A stretch of 64,000 nt of DNA from Gemmatimonadaceae bacterium (GCA_020846935.1 JADLCY010000013.1:62001-126000), one strand, 5' to 3'. Positions 38,017 to 48,687 are shown, numbered from the stretch's first letter. Program-made: numbers and translations. The notes: generated from the letters alone by a model not told the origin.

Positions 38017-39015
38017 CTAGAATCGAAAGCGGAACCCGGCGGAGCCGTACGTGAGCGGATCATCGGCGCGCTTGCCGGCAAACGTGTTGTAGGTGGCAAC
38101 GCGCCCACCACTCGCGCGCCCGCCCTCGGCAACAAGAGCAAACGCGCCGAGGTCGAGCGCGACGGAACCGAAGGCGTTGTCGCGGCGCATCGTCTGCGTG
38201 GCCACGATCCGACTCGCCGATGTCGTGACTCCACCGCGCGTCACCCTGACCTGCGCGATGGTACTCGTCCGATACCGATCCTGGCCAAAGCCGCCGGTGA
38301 GCACCACGACGCCGAGGCTCTTGCCGATCACCCCGCGCCACGCCGAGGTCCTGACCTGGAAGTCATCGATCTCGATTTCGTCCGCCCCCGGTGAACCCTT
38401 CACCGCGAGGTGTGGCAGGTCGCGACGCAGGAAGCTGAACGAGATCCCCGGGGTCAGCACGCTCTCGCTGACGAGCGACACGCGTGCACCGATGCCCAGG
38501 CGCACGGGTCCGTCGGGGAGCGACACCTCGAAGTCCCCCGCGCTGAGCGACGGCACGACGGCAACGTTCAGCAGCCCGTCGAGGCCGAACGCGTACGAGC
38601 CGCCGATCGGAACGCCGCGGAAAATGCCGACCGCTGCATCGATGGTCGGGACTGGAATGACCTGCTCCTTGATTGCGTAGTCCGACGCGACCGCGCCCGT
38701 GATCGCCGGCGAAACATCGTCGACGAGCGGCAGCCGCGCGTTGACCACGTTGAAGCGGATGCCGACGGAGCTGTGCCCTCCTCGGCCAATGACCGAGTGC
38801 TCCCCGCTGATCGCGTTGCCTCCCGTGAGCGCGCCGCCGAGTTGCGGGGCCATGAAGAGGAACAGGTCGATCGCCTTCTGGCAGGCGTCCTGGGTGGTAC
38901 GCTCCGCGACGGTCGTTGCGCGGCACTGCGAATCGATCGTGCCACCCTGCGCCGTCGCGTTACCGCGCGGCAGCAGCGCGGTGCCAATCAGAGCGGCTGC
39001 AATGTGTCGTCTCAT
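38017..39015 (-). CDS. Outer-membrane beta-barrel protein of unknown function
   Basis: A 332-residue exported protein. The signal peptide is about 1-22 (MRRHIAAALIGTALLPRG then ATAQ). The rest alternates polar and hydrophobic residues in short strands and ends in Phe (GFRFRF), as barrels recognised by BamA do. I cannot name a family. The ATG at 39015 has a strong GGAGGAG site and overlaps the purM stop by four bases, so it sits inside the purM-rib run. Two cysteines flank the N-terminal helix. Confidence 0.75.
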   Translation of the reverse strand: MRRHIAAALIGTALLPRGNATAQGGTIDSQCRATTVAERTTQDACQKAIDLFLFMAPQLGGALTGGNAISGEHSVIGRGGHSSVGIRFNVVNARLPLVDDVSPAITGAVASDYAIKEQVIPVPTIDAAVGIFRGVPIGGSYAFGLDGLLNVAVVPSLSAGDFEVSLPDGPVRLGIGARVSLVSESVLTPGISFSFLRRDLPHLAVKGSPGADEIEIDDFQVRTSAWRGVIGKSLGVVVLTGGFGQDRYRTSTIAQVRVTRGGVTTSASRIVATQTMRRDNAFGSVALDLGAFALVAEGGRASGGRVATYNTFAGKRADDPLTYGSAGFRFRF

Positions 39016-40058
39016 ATACTCCTCCCGGTGAACTGGACGACACCCGTGCCCGGTCGGACCCCGCCAAGGACCCACGCACCGACACCGGCGTCGCCCGCCG
39101 CAGCGATCATCGCGTCCGCATCGCCGCGGGCCACGATGGCCACCGCGCCGACGCCCATGTTGAACGCTCGGAACATCTCGTCGCGCGCCACCTGCCCGCC
39201 ATCTTCCAGCACACGAAACACGTTAGGCAGCGCCCAGCTCGCTTCGTCCACGACGGCATCGAGATCGGGGGGCAGCGCGCGGTTCAGGTTGCCGGGAAGC
39301 CCGCCACCCGTGATGTGCGCCAGGGCATGCACGCGGTCCAGCATCGGCCGAACCGTGGCCAGGTACGAGCGGTGCACGCGGAGCAGAACCTGCGCGACCG
39401 TGGCGCCAGCCTCCCCCGGAAACGCGTCGCCAACAGAGAGACGCATGCGTTCGAACACGATCCGGCGGGCGAGCGAGTAGCCGTTGGTGTGCAGGCCGGA
39501 ACTCTCGAACGCCACGAGAGCATCGCCATCGCGCACCCTCGCCGCGCCGATCGTCCGGTCCTCCTGCACGACGCCCACGATGAATCCGGCGAGGTCGTAG
39601 TCGGGCGGCGTGTACACACCGGGCATCTCGGCGGTTTCGCCACCGATCAGGGCGCAGCCGTTTTCGCGGCACCCTGCGGCCACGCCGGCGACGACGCCTT
39701 CGACCACGCTCGGCACGAGCGCGCCGAACGCCACGTAGTCGAGAAAGAAGAGCGGCGTGGCGCCGAGGGCGAGGATGTCGTTGGTGCAGTGATTCACCAG
39801 GCAGTGCCCGACCGTATCGTGCACGTTCGCGTCGATGGCCACCTTGATCTTGGTGCCCACCCCGTCGGCACTCGAGACCAGCACCGCACCCGCCTGCTGC
39901 GGAGCGCGGAAGAGTCCCCCGAACGTGCCGAAGTCCCCCACGCATCCCGCCGTCCGCGTCGATTCGACGAGGCGCCGGATGCGGCCTTTGGCGTCGTCCG
40001 CCGCTTCGATGTCGACGCCGGCTGCGCGGTAGTCGAGCCCCCGGGGCGTTCCGGTCAC
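39012..40058 (-). CDS. purM: Phosphoribosylformylglycinamidine cyclo-ligase
   Basis: AIR synthetase, step five of purine synthesis, 348 residues. Motifs include YRAAGVDIEAADDAK near the start, SADGVGTKIKVA, NDILALGATPLFFLDY, GGETAEMPGVY and THITGGGLPGN-type ITGGGLPGNLNRALP. It overlaps the PfkB-family gene by four bases. A CCT AAC (Pro-Asn) codon pair contains a GCCTAACG copy. Confidence 0.95.
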   Translation of the reverse strand: MTGTPRGLDYRAAGVDIEAADDAKGRIRRLVESTRTAGCVGDFGTFGGLFRAPQQAGAVLVSSADGVGTKIKVAIDANVHDTVGHCLVNHCTNDILALGATPLFFLDYVAFGALVPSVVEGVVAGVAAGCRENGCALIGGETAEMPGVYTPPDYDLAGFIVGVVQEDRTIGAARVRDGDALVAFESSGLHTNGYSLARRIVFERMRLSVGDAFPGEAGATVAQVLLRVHRSYLATVRPMLDRVHALAHITGGGLPGNLNRALPPDLDAVVDEASWALPNVFRVLEDGGQVARDEMFRAFNMGVGAVAIVARGDADAMIAAAGDAGVGAWVLGGVRPGTGVVQFTGRSI

Positions 40059-40972
40059 GTGGCCAGTACCTCCTCGAAAGCCACCAGGCGCCGGAAGTCG
40101 GCGAGACGTGCGTGGATCTCGCGATCTCCGATCTCCATGAGCCGCTGGATCGAGAACCGTTCGACCGCAAACGACCCCATGGCCGAGCCATGCACCACGG
40201 CGCGGCGCAGGTGCGCGTCGTCAACCTTGCCGGCTCGTGCGAGGTAGCCTATGAAGCCACCCGCGAAGGAATCGCCGGCGCCGGTCGGGTCGAAGACGTC
40301 TTCGAGCGGGAATGCCGGGGCGAAGAACACCGTCGACGACGTGAACATGAAGGCGCCGTGTTCCCCCTTCTTGATGATGACGTGCCGGGGCCCGCGTTCC
40401 AGGATCCAGCGTGCCGCCTTCACGAGGTTGTTGTGTTCGGTCAGCTGCCGGGCCTCGGCGTCGTTGAGGAGCAACACGTCGACGTGGCCAAGGAGTGTGA
40501 TCAGGTCGCTGCGTCGGCTCTCGATCCAGAAGTTCATCGTGTCGCACGCCACGAACCGCGGCGTCTCGACCTGGCGGAGCACTTCGAGCTGCAGGCGGGG
40601 GTCGATATTGGCGAGAAAGACAAACGGCGAAGTGCGAAACGCGTCGGGAATCTTGGGCCGGAACTGCGAAAACACCCCGAGGCGCGTCTCCAGCGTCTCC
40701 GCGGCATTGAGGTCGTGCCGATAGCGGCCGCGCCACCGGAACGATTCGCCCTCGGCGTGCTCCAGGCCCGACAGGTCCACGTTGCGCGCCCGCAGCGGGT
40801 CGAGCTTGTGGACCGGATAGTCGTTGCCCACGACGCCGACAAGGCGCACCCGGGTGAAATGCGATGCCGACGCGGCGAAGAACGTGCCCGACCCCCCAAC
40901 GACCTCATCGGCCTTGCCGAACGGGGTCTCCACGGAATCGAGCGCCACGGAACCAACCACGAGAACAGTCAT
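40055..40972 (-). CDS. PfkB-family carbohydrate/nucleoside kinase
   Basis: A 305-residue ribokinase-fold kinase. The C-terminal signature DPTGAGDSFAGGF, with the catalytic Asp in GAGD, is intact at about 225-237. The N-terminal GG pair appears as VVGGSGTFFA near 25-34. The family covers ribokinase, adenosine kinase and fructokinase. Position directly before purM suggests a purine nucleoside or ribose substrate, but this is only context. Confidence 0.88.
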   Translation of the reverse strand: MTVLVVGSVALDSVETPFGKADEVVGGSGTFFAASASHFTRVRLVGVVGNDYPVHKLDPLRARNVDLSGLEHAEGESFRWRGRYRHDLNAAETLETRLGVFSQFRPKIPDAFRTSPFVFLANIDPRLQLEVLRQVETPRFVACDTMNFWIESRRSDLITLLGHVDVLLLNDAEARQLTEHNNLVKAARWILERGPRHVIIKKGEHGAFMFTSSTVFFAPAFPLEDVFDPTGAGDSFAGGFIGYLARAGKVDDAHLRRAVVHGSAMGSFAVERFSIQRLMEIGDREIHARLADFRRLVAFEEVLAT

Positions 40973-41009
40973 GCCTGACGAGTGCGGGAGGGAGGCCGAG
41001 CGACGAGGC

Positions 41010-41084
41010 TTACAGGCGTTCCATGGCGGCGTCGAGCACCACGGAACCCATCGTGCGGGATGAACGCATCTGCTGAGCGCCCAT
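41010..41084 (-). CDS. Possible 24-residue small ORF between argS and pfkB-type gene
   Basis: An ATG three bases after the argS stop opens a 24-codon frame (MGAQQMRSSRTMGSVVLDAA then MERL) ending in TAA, 37 bases before the kinase gene. A GGAG lies 11 bases before the ATG inside the argS end. The composition is neither typical random read-through nor recognisably conserved. It may be a leader peptide or chance. Confidence 0.25.
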   Translation of the reverse strand: MGAQQMRSSRTMGSVVLDAAMERL

Positions 41085-41086
41085 GT

Positions 41087-42730
41087 CTACATGCGCTCCG
41101 GAGCGGAGATGCCCAGCGCACCGAGTCCGTTGCGGAGCACGATCTGCGCGGCGCGAGCCAGCGCCAGCCGTGCCGATCGGACGGGCTCGGGTTCTCCCAG
41201 CACGTGATGCTTGTGGTACCACGGGTGCACGAGGCCAGCGAGGTCAAGCAGGTAGCCGGCCACCAGGTGCGGCGCGCGCGTGCGCGTCGCGGCCGCGAGC
41301 AGCGCGGGATACCCCAGCAGGGCCTTGACCAGCTCGCGTTCGCGCTCGGACGCGAGGGCCGTCCAGTCGACCCCGTGGCCCGTCACCGACGCCGGGTCAA
41401 TCTCGCCCACCCGGAAGATGCCGTGCAGCCGCGCATGCGCCATCTGGATGTAGTAGATCGGATTCTCGTCGCTCTGTGATCGCGCCACGTCCACGTCAAA
41501 GACGAGCGGTGAGTCCGCCTTGCGCATGAGCAGGAAATAGCGCACCGCATCGCGACCGACCTCGTCGATCAGGTCGCGCACCGTGACGTAGGAGCCGGCG
41601 CGCTTGGAGATCTTCACCTCCTCGCCCGCACGCATCACGGTCACCATCTGGTGCAGCTCGTACTCGGGGTACCCTTCCGGGATTCCCATCTCGAGCGCCT
41701 GCAGACCCGCGCGCACACGCGTCACCGTGCTGTGATGGTCAGCGCCCTGCACGTTGATGGCGCTCGCAAAGCCCCGTTGCCATTTCGTCACGTGATAGGC
41801 GACGTCCGGGAGGAAATACGTGTACGTCCCGTCGCGCTTGCGCATCACGCGATCCTTGTCGTCCCCGTAGTCCGTGGTACGCAGCCAGAGAGCGCCATCC
41901 TGTTCAAAGGTGTGGCCGCCGCGCTCCAGCATGCCGACGGTCTGCTCGACCTTGCCGTCGCTGTAGAGCGACGACTCCAGGTAGTACACGTCGAAGCGGA
42001 CGCCGAACGCCTGCAGGTCGAGGTCCTGCTCTCGGCGGAGCGCAGCCACCGCGAACTCCCGGATCCGGTCGAGCGCCTCGCCCGCGGCATCGTCGGCGTT
42101 GGCCGCCACGTACTGGCGCGCGATGTCCCGGATGTATTCCCCGTGATACCCACCCTCGGGCAGCGGTGCGCTGACCCCCGCCATTTCGCGCACCCGCGCC
42201 TGCACACTCAGCGCCAGGTTCGCGATCTGCACGCCGGCGTCGTTGTAGTAGAACTCGCGCGTGACCTTCCAGCCACTGTACGTGAGCAGGGACGCAATGG
42301 CGTCGCCTAACGCCGCCTGGCGGCCGTGCCCGACATGCAGCGGGCCGGTGGGATTGGCCGAGACGAACTCGATGTTCACCGCCCGGCCGGCTCCGTCGCT
42401 GGTGCGACCGTAGTCGTCACCCGCCGCGATGATCGACGCCAACCGCGCCGCCTCGGCGCCAACCGCCATGCGGAAGTTGATGAAGCCCGGTGCGGCCGCG
42501 TAGGCCTCGCTCACGCCGGCCTTCGAGACGTCGAGGCGCGCCACCAGGTCGCTGGCGATATCCATCGGCTTGCGACGGAGCACCCGGGCAAGGTTCATCG
42601 CGGCGTTGGTCGACCAGTCGCCGAACGCGGCGTCCCGTGGCCGCTCCAGTTGCGGCTCGAACTCCGCCGGTGCCCCGAGATCACGCGCCGCGTCAGCGAG
42701 CGCGGCCTTGAGTACCACTTCGGCGCTCAT
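41087..42730 (-). CDS. argS: Arginyl-tRNA synthetase
   Basis: Class I ArgRS, 547 residues. The HIGH motif appears as ANPTGPLHVGHGR near 120-132, KMSKS as VKISKRAGSYVTVRDL, and the C-terminal DALR anticodon-binding domain ends the protein. The ATG overlaps the upstream FmdB-like gene by four bases. TTA GGC (AALGDA) carries a GCCTAACG copy. Confidence 0.95.
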   Translation of the reverse strand: MSAEVVLKAALADAARDLGAPAEFEPQLERPRDAAFGDWSTNAAMNLARVLRRKPMDIASDLVARLDVSKAGVSEAYAAAPGFINFRMAVGAEAARLASIIAAGDDYGRTSDGAGRAVNIEFVSANPTGPLHVGHGRQAALGDAIASLLTYSGWKVTREFYYNDAGVQIANLALSVQARVREMAGVSAPLPEGGYHGEYIRDIARQYVAANADDAAGEALDRIREFAVAALRREQDLDLQAFGVRFDVYYLESSLYSDGKVEQTVGMLERGGHTFEQDGALWLRTTDYGDDKDRVMRKRDGTYTYFLPDVAYHVTKWQRGFASAINVQGADHHSTVTRVRAGLQALEMGIPEGYPEYELHQMVTVMRAGEEVKISKRAGSYVTVRDLIDEVGRDAVRYFLLMRKADSPLVFDVDVARSQSDENPIYYIQMAHARLHGIFRVGEIDPASVTGHGVDWTALASERERELVKALLGYPALLAAATRTRAPHLVAGYLLDLAGLVHPWYHKHHVLGEPEPVRSARLALARAAQIVLRNGLGALGISAPERM

Positions 42731-43131
42731 GTGGCGCCCGACGCGCCGGATCCACCAGATGCACCAGATCCACCCGATCCACCCGATCCACCTGAGGGAG
42801 TACCGCCTGCCGACGATCCGCCGCCGCTGCTTTCGGCCTTTGGTGGCGAGGCGTTCGTCCCCTTCGACTCACCGGCCGCTTTGGGCTCTCCCTTCGACTC
42901 CGACTTGCCCTCCGCCCTGGTCGTGGCATCGCGCTGGTCCTTCTTGCCATCCTTCCCGTAGTCGGTGATGTAGAACCCGGACCCTTTGAAGATCAGTCCG
43001 GCTCCGCCCGAAATGATGCGGACCGCCTCCCCGCTGCCGTCCGGAGCCGGAACAGCTTCAGGAACCTCGCTGATCTTGAAGATGCGCTCGATGATCGTCC
43101 CGTCGGGACAACGAAACTGGTAGGTGGGCAT
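42727..43131 (-). CDS. FmdB-like regulatory protein with degenerate zinc ribbon and Gly-Ser tail
   Basis: The first 60 residues resemble the FmdB/CxxC_CxxC small zinc-ribbon family (MPTYQFRCPDGTIIERIF, later AVRIISGGAGLIFKGSGFYITDYG). However, only one cysteine remains (Cys8, in CPDG), so zinc binding as in relatives is unlikely. Residues 65-134 are low complexity: a Lys/Glu/Ser-rich stretch, then a Gly-Ser-Ala repeat tail coded by 9-base tandem repeats. It overlaps argS at its end and heads the long gene string. Confidence 0.8.
   Translation of the reverse strand: MPTYQFRCPDGTIIERIFKISEVPEAVPAPDGSGEAVRIISGGAGLIFKGSGFYITDYGKDGKKDQRDATTRAEGKSESKGEPKAAGESKGTNASPPKAESSGGGSSAGGTPSGGSGGSGGSGASGGSGASGAT
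42749..42793 (+). repeat. Nine-base tandem repeats (GATCCACCC type)
   Basis: Five imperfect head-to-tail copies of a 9-mer close to GATCCACCC, encoding the Gly-Ser-Gly tail of the FmdB-like protein on the other strand. The copies vary mainly at the last base or by one substitution (GATGCACCA). Copy number may vary between strains by slippage, without breaking the frame. Confidence 0.8.
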
Positions 43132-43213
43132 CAGAACGTCGAAAACACGGTGCACCAGCAAAGCGCCGGGCTCCCACACTCCGGATGGGAACCCGCGGTG
43201 TCAGACCCGCAAG

Positions 43214-43245
43214 TGGTATTCAAGCAATAACTTAGCTGACCCAAG
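43214..43245 (-). promoter_or_regulatory. Candidate promoter region ahead of the fmdB-argS string
   Basis: The gap before the FmdB-like gene contains an unusually A+T-rich island. On the minus strand, TTGGGT (43245-43240), a 17-base spacer and GAATAC resemble a weak sigma-70 promoter. Match quality is modest, but no other candidate is seen in the 162-base gap. Confidence 0.35.
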
Positions 43246-43293
43246 CCACGCGGACCAGTGCAGCCGTCACGGCAGCGCGGACCAGCGTCACGA

Positions 43294-44904
<1,611 letters not shown>

Positions 44905-44966
44905 GGCGGTGAAATCTGATCGCGGGCGCCGCGCGCTGGCACCGTCGGCGTCACCGAAAGACCAAC

Positions 44967-44990
44967 GGGCACCGTCCAGGGACGGTGCCC
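44967..44990 (-). terminator. Terminator after fbp
   Basis: A perfect ten-pair stem: GGGCACCGTC (44967-44976) with GACGGTGCCC (44981-44990) around CAGG. On the minus strand it is followed by GTTGGTCTTTCG. It lies about 66 bases past the fbp stop and ahead of the mutase gene, separating the two units. Confidence 0.65.
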
Positions 44991-45056
44991 ACTCATCGCG
45001 CCCGGCACCTCGTCGCCAGGCGATACCTCACGGACCCTGGCGCGCGGGGACGGCGC

Positions 45057-46073
45057 TCAGGCGACCTTGCGCGACAGGAACTCGCGGGCGGTCTCGATGT
45101 CGTCGCGGCTGCCGATGTACAGCGGGCAGCGCTGGTGCAGTTCCGTCGGCGAGAGGTCGAGGATGTCCTGCACGCCGTTGGTGGCCGATCCTCCGGCCTG
45201 CTGCACCACGAAGGCGAGCGGATTGCACTCGTACAGCAGCCGCAGCTTGCCGTTGGGCGACTGCGTGTTGGCAGGATAAGCGAACACGCCGCCGCCAAGG
45301 AGATTGCGATGGAAGTCGGCCACCAGTGACCCGACGTAGCGCACCGACATGGCCTTCTGATGCCCATCGAGTCCGCGATACCGCCGCATGAGCGCCTTTA
45401 CGTTCTCATCCCAGTGCTGCTCGTACGAGTCGTTGACGCTGAGGTAGCGACCACGCGGCGGGATGCGGATGTCGGGGTGCGAAAGGAGGAACTCGCCGAT
45501 CGACGGATCGAGTGTGAAGCCATGGACGCCGTGGCCGGTCGTGTAGACCAGCATCGTGCTCGAACCGTAGATGATGTAGCCCGCGGCCACCTGGCGCCGC
45601 CCGGGCTGCAACACGTCTTCGAGCTCCCCGCGGACGCCGCGGGTGATCTTGCGCATGACGGAGAAGATCGTGCCGACGGGCACGTTCACGTCGATGTTCG
45701 AGGAGCCGTCGAGCGGGTCGAAGGCGAGCACGTAGTTGCCGCAGCGGAACTGGTCGGGAATCGGGATGATGTCCGGCTCTTCCTCGGACGCCATGGCCGC
45801 CAGGTGGCCGCCGTGGTCGAACGCCTTGACGATCGTCTCGTTCGCGAAGACGTCCAGCTTCTGCTGGATCTCGCCCTGGACGTTTTCGGAATCGAGCGCC
45901 CCGAGGATGTCCACGAGTCCGGCGCGGCGCACCTTGTTGGCGATCAGCTTGGCCGCGAGCGCGACGTCGTAGAGGATGCCGGACAGCTGCCCGGTGGCCC
46001 CCTGATGCAGACGTTCCTGCTCGATGATGTAGCGGTCGATCGTGACCACCGAAGTGGCGGTGTTCTTGACCAC
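45057..46073 (-). CDS. fbp: Fructose-1,6-bisphosphatase class I
   Basis: Class I FBPase, 338 residues, hydrolysing fructose-1,6-bisphosphate in gluconeogenesis. Metal and substrate motifs: [28 protein letters not shown] and the later [22 protein letters not shown]. The GTG start at 46073 has GGAGG eight bases upstream within the end of the preceding gene, three bases away. It appears to be the last gene of the comFB-comEC run. Confidence 0.95.
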   Translation of the reverse strand: MVKNTATSVVTIDRYIIEQERLHQGATGQLSGILYDVALAAKLIANKVRRAGLVDILGALDSENVQGEIQQKLDVFANETIVKAFDHGGHLAAMASEEEPDIIPIPDQFRCGNYVLAFDPLDGSSNIDVNVPVGTIFSVMRKITRGVRGELEDVLQPGRRQVAAGYIIYGSSTMLVYTTGHGVHGFTLDPSIGEFLLSHPDIRIPPRGRYLSVNDSYEQHWDENVKALMRRYRGLDGHQKAMSVRYVGSLVADFHRNLLGGGVFAYPANTQSPNGKLRLLYECNPLAFVVQQAGGSATNGVQDILDLSPTELHQRCPLYIGSRDDIETAREFLSRKVA

Positions 46074-46076
46074 GAA

Positions 46077-46475
46077 TCATTCCTCCGGCTGGAGGGGCGT
46101 CATCGCCCTGGTAAGTCGCTCGGCCGCGAAGCGCCGGGCGTCGACCTCGAAACGGTTGTTGAGGTATCCCCGACGCAACGTTTCCCACCAGTACCGCAAC
46201 GGAAACGCCGCAAGTGCCTGAAACTGGTGAACATGGCGAAGCTCGTGCAAGAGTAGTTCCGCCGACATCGGCGTCGGGGGGGCGAGCCAGACGTGACGAC
46301 CGATCGTTATGCCGTCCACCCATCGGCGGCCGAGGCACCAGCCGCCAAGCCGCGGCGGCAAGCCTCCTCGACGAAGCCTGACCAGGCCAAGCTCGGGGTA
46401 CGCGCCCAGCAACGTCGGCGGAATCACCGAGGGGACCCCGACGAGGGCGCGTGCGAGCGCGGCAAGGATGTCCAT
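46077..46475 (-). CDS. Small HExxH-motif protein (putative zinc metallopeptidase)
   Basis: A 132-residue protein with HELRH (His77, Glu78, His81) in LLLHELRHVHQF and a Glu at about 110 in NNRFEVDARRF, the spacing expected of a gluzincin-type third ligand. The pattern resembles the minimal DUF4157-like domain, but the family is uncertain. The hydrophobic N-terminus (AALARALVGVPSVIPPTLLG) might act as an anchor. It overlaps the 3' end of comEC by about 52 bases and precedes fbp by three. Confidence 0.7.
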   Translation of the reverse strand: MDILAALARALVGVPSVIPPTLLGAYPELGLVRLRRGGLPPRLGGWCLGRRWVDGITIGRHVWLAPPTPMSAELLLHELRHVHQFQALAAFPLRYWWETLRRGYLNNRFEVDARRFAAERLTRAMTPLQPEE

Positions 46476-48655
46476 CTGCTGTCCTGAGTCCGGTAGTCGA
46501 TGCTCACGCCGTCGGTCGCGAGCATGATGGTCCCGTCGTCGTCTGTGCGCAACACATGCACCCCGCGCGCGTCGAGGGACTGCAACACGGCCGCCGACGG
46601 GTGGCCGTAGTCGTTGTCGGCGCCTACCGAGATCAGCGCAAGGCGCGGCTGCACGGCATCGAGAAATGACGCGGTGCTGCTGGTGCCGCTTCCGTGATGA
46701 CCGACCTTGAGCACGTCGGCGCGCAGACCTCGGCCGTATCGCTGCACCAGCCAGCCTTCAGCGCCAGCCTCGGCGTCGCCGGTGAGCAGCATCGTGATCG
46801 TGCCATACCGGATGCGAAGGACGGCGCTTGCCTCGTTAGGGTTCGTCTGCATGGGCACCCAGGATGTGGCCGGCGCCAGCACATCGACCCGGACCCCGTC
46901 GAGATTCATGGAATCGCCGGCGACGGCGCGCTTCCACACCACTCGCCGCGCCAGGGCGGAGTCCAGCGCTTCGCGATAGGCAGGGCTCGCGCCGTGGTAC
47001 CCAGGATCCCAGAGCGTGTCGACACCCGCGAGGCCCACCAGCGACCGTACGCCGCCGACATGATCGGCGTGCGGGTGAGTCATGACGACGTGCACGACGT
47101 CTCCACCCCGCCGTCGCAGGTAAGGCGCCACGATTGCCGCGCCCGCATCCCCTCCTCGCCAGGCGTTGCCCGCGTCCACCACGATCCATCGCCCGCGTGG
47201 GGAGCGCAGGGCCACGGCGTCGCCCTGCCCCACGTCGATGACGTGCAGTTCGAGCCGCCCCGCCGGGCCGGGCAGATGTGGCCACCACGTCGCCAGGACC
47301 AGCGCGCCAAGCGCGACGCCCATGGGACGCTGCCAACGCTGCACCACGCAGGCCACCACCGTGGACACCGCGACCACCGTGATCGCGATCCCCGTCACCG
47401 CCGATGGCGCAACGGCGATGACGCCGAATGGAATCGCCGCACCGATACGGGCGACCCCACCGATGAGGGCGAGCGCCGCGCGCGTCGCGTCGCCAAGGTA
47501 CGCGGCCACCGGGGCGATCCACTCCAGAAGCACGGTGGCAAACAGCAGCGGCTGCGCCACGTTGAAGAGCGGTCCTGCCGCCAGGTTGGTGACCACCGCG
47601 GCCACACTCAACCGACCAAAGGTCCATGCGACGATTGGCGCGCTCACGATCGTCGCCACGCCGGTCGCCACGACGCCCTCCACCATGGGGCGACGCCACC
47701 CGACCAGCGGACCGAACCACCGCGACGCGAGGCCGCCACTGGCGATGAGGCCGGCCATCCCGCCAACACTGAGTAGCCAGCCCAGGTCGATCGCAATACG
47801 CGGCTCGATCAGCGACACGCCGCTGCCCACGGCCCAGATGGCCCACGGGCAGGTCGGGCGCTGGAGCCATTTCGCAACGTGCGTCAGGGCGAGCATGGCA
47901 GCCGACCGGACGGCGGGTGGCGGCGCGCCGATGAAAGCGACGTATGCGACGAGGACCAGGATCGCCGCGAACGGGGCGACGCGTCCCGGTAACCCGACGG
48001 CAGCAAACGCGGCGAGCAGCCCGCCGGCGATGATCGACACGTGCAGGCCTGAGACGGACACCATGTGGATGATGCCGGCGTCTGCATAACGAGTCCTGAG
48101 ATCGCTCGGCAGGTCGTACTGTTCGGCGAGGACGAGGGCGCGGGCCAACGGGGCGTCGTCTTCGAATCGACGATCCATCATGGCGCTCACGCGTGCGCGC
48201 CACCGCTCGAGCAGAGCCGGGGCCTCATGCACCACGACGCGCGCACGGCGCACCGCGAGTCCGCCACCGGATCGCCGGAACGATCCGGACACGTCGACCA
48301 CGGTGCCCGAAGCGACGGTCGCACCCGCGGCGGCAGAGATCCGCACGCGGAGCCCGCACGATACGGCGCGGGCGGATGCGGTACCTCCGGCTCGCAGGGG
48401 CTCGAGGAGTCTCGCGCGCACCGCGCCGGTGCGCAGCGCACGACGCGTGCACGCGACGTCCTCCGCATGAGCGTCCTGCGCGACAAGAACGCCAAGCACC
48501 AGCGCGCCGGCGCCGAGCATAGCACCGGCGTCGCGCCGGGAGGCACCGCGGACGGCCACCAGCAGCGCGGCACCACCCGCGGGGATGACAAAACCGCCGA
48601 ACCCGAGCCACAGGCCGGCGGCGTATCCGAGAAAGAGCCAGGTGATGAGTGCCAC
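46424..48655 (-). CDS. comEC: ComEC/Rec2 DNA-uptake channel protein
   Basis: ComEC carries transforming DNA across the inner membrane, 743 residues. N-terminal helices and an OB-like periplasmic part (to about 170), the Competence domain with many helices (HMVSVSGLHVSIIAGG near 195) and a C-terminal metallo-beta-lactamase domain with THPHADHVGG and GHHGSGTSS. All three are complete, so the protein is probably functional. The start is GTG, with GAGG four bases upstream. It follows comFB by 32 bases. Confidence 0.93.
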   Translation of the reverse strand: MALITWLFLGYAAGLWLGFGGFVIPAGGAALLVAVRGASRRDAGAMLGAGALVLGVLVAQDAHAEDVACTRRALRTGAVRARLLEPLRAGGTASARAVSCGLRVRISAAAGATVASGTVVDVSGSFRRSGGGLAVRRARVVVHEAPALLERWRARVSAMMDRRFEDDAPLARALVLAEQYDLPSDLRTRYADAGIIHMVSVSGLHVSIIAGGLLAAFAAVGLPGRVAPFAAILVLVAYVAFIGAPPPAVRSAAMLALTHVAKWLQRPTCPWAIWAVGSGVSLIEPRIAIDLGWLLSVGGMAGLIASGGLASRWFGPLVGWRRPMVEGVVATGVATIVSAPIVAWTFGRLSVAAVVTNLAAGPLFNVAQPLLFATVLLEWIAPVAAYLGDATRAALALIGGVARIGAAIPFGVIAVAPSAVTGIAITVVAVSTVVACVVQRWQRPMGVALGALVLATWWPHLPGPAGRLELHVIDVGQGDAVALRSPRGRWIVVDAGNAWRGGDAGAAIVAPYLRRRGGDVVHVVMTHPHADHVGGVRSLVGLAGVDTLWDPGYHGASPAYREALDSALARRVVWKRAVAGDSMNLDGVRVDVLAPATSWVPMQTNPNEASAVLRIRYGTITMLLTGDAEAGAEGWLVQRYGRGLRADVLKVGHHGSGTSSTASFLDAVQPRLALISVGADNDYGHPSAAVLQSLDARGVHVLRTDDDGTIMLATDGVSIDYRTQDSRWTSLPRSHAPSSGSPR

Positions 48656-48687
48656 GGAGCCTCGATCGGCCCGCCTGGCGAAAACGC

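Noticed and set aside
42749-42793. CRISPR-like array
   Set aside because: The repeat unit is nine bases, contiguous, without spacers, and codes in frame for a Gly-Ser tail.
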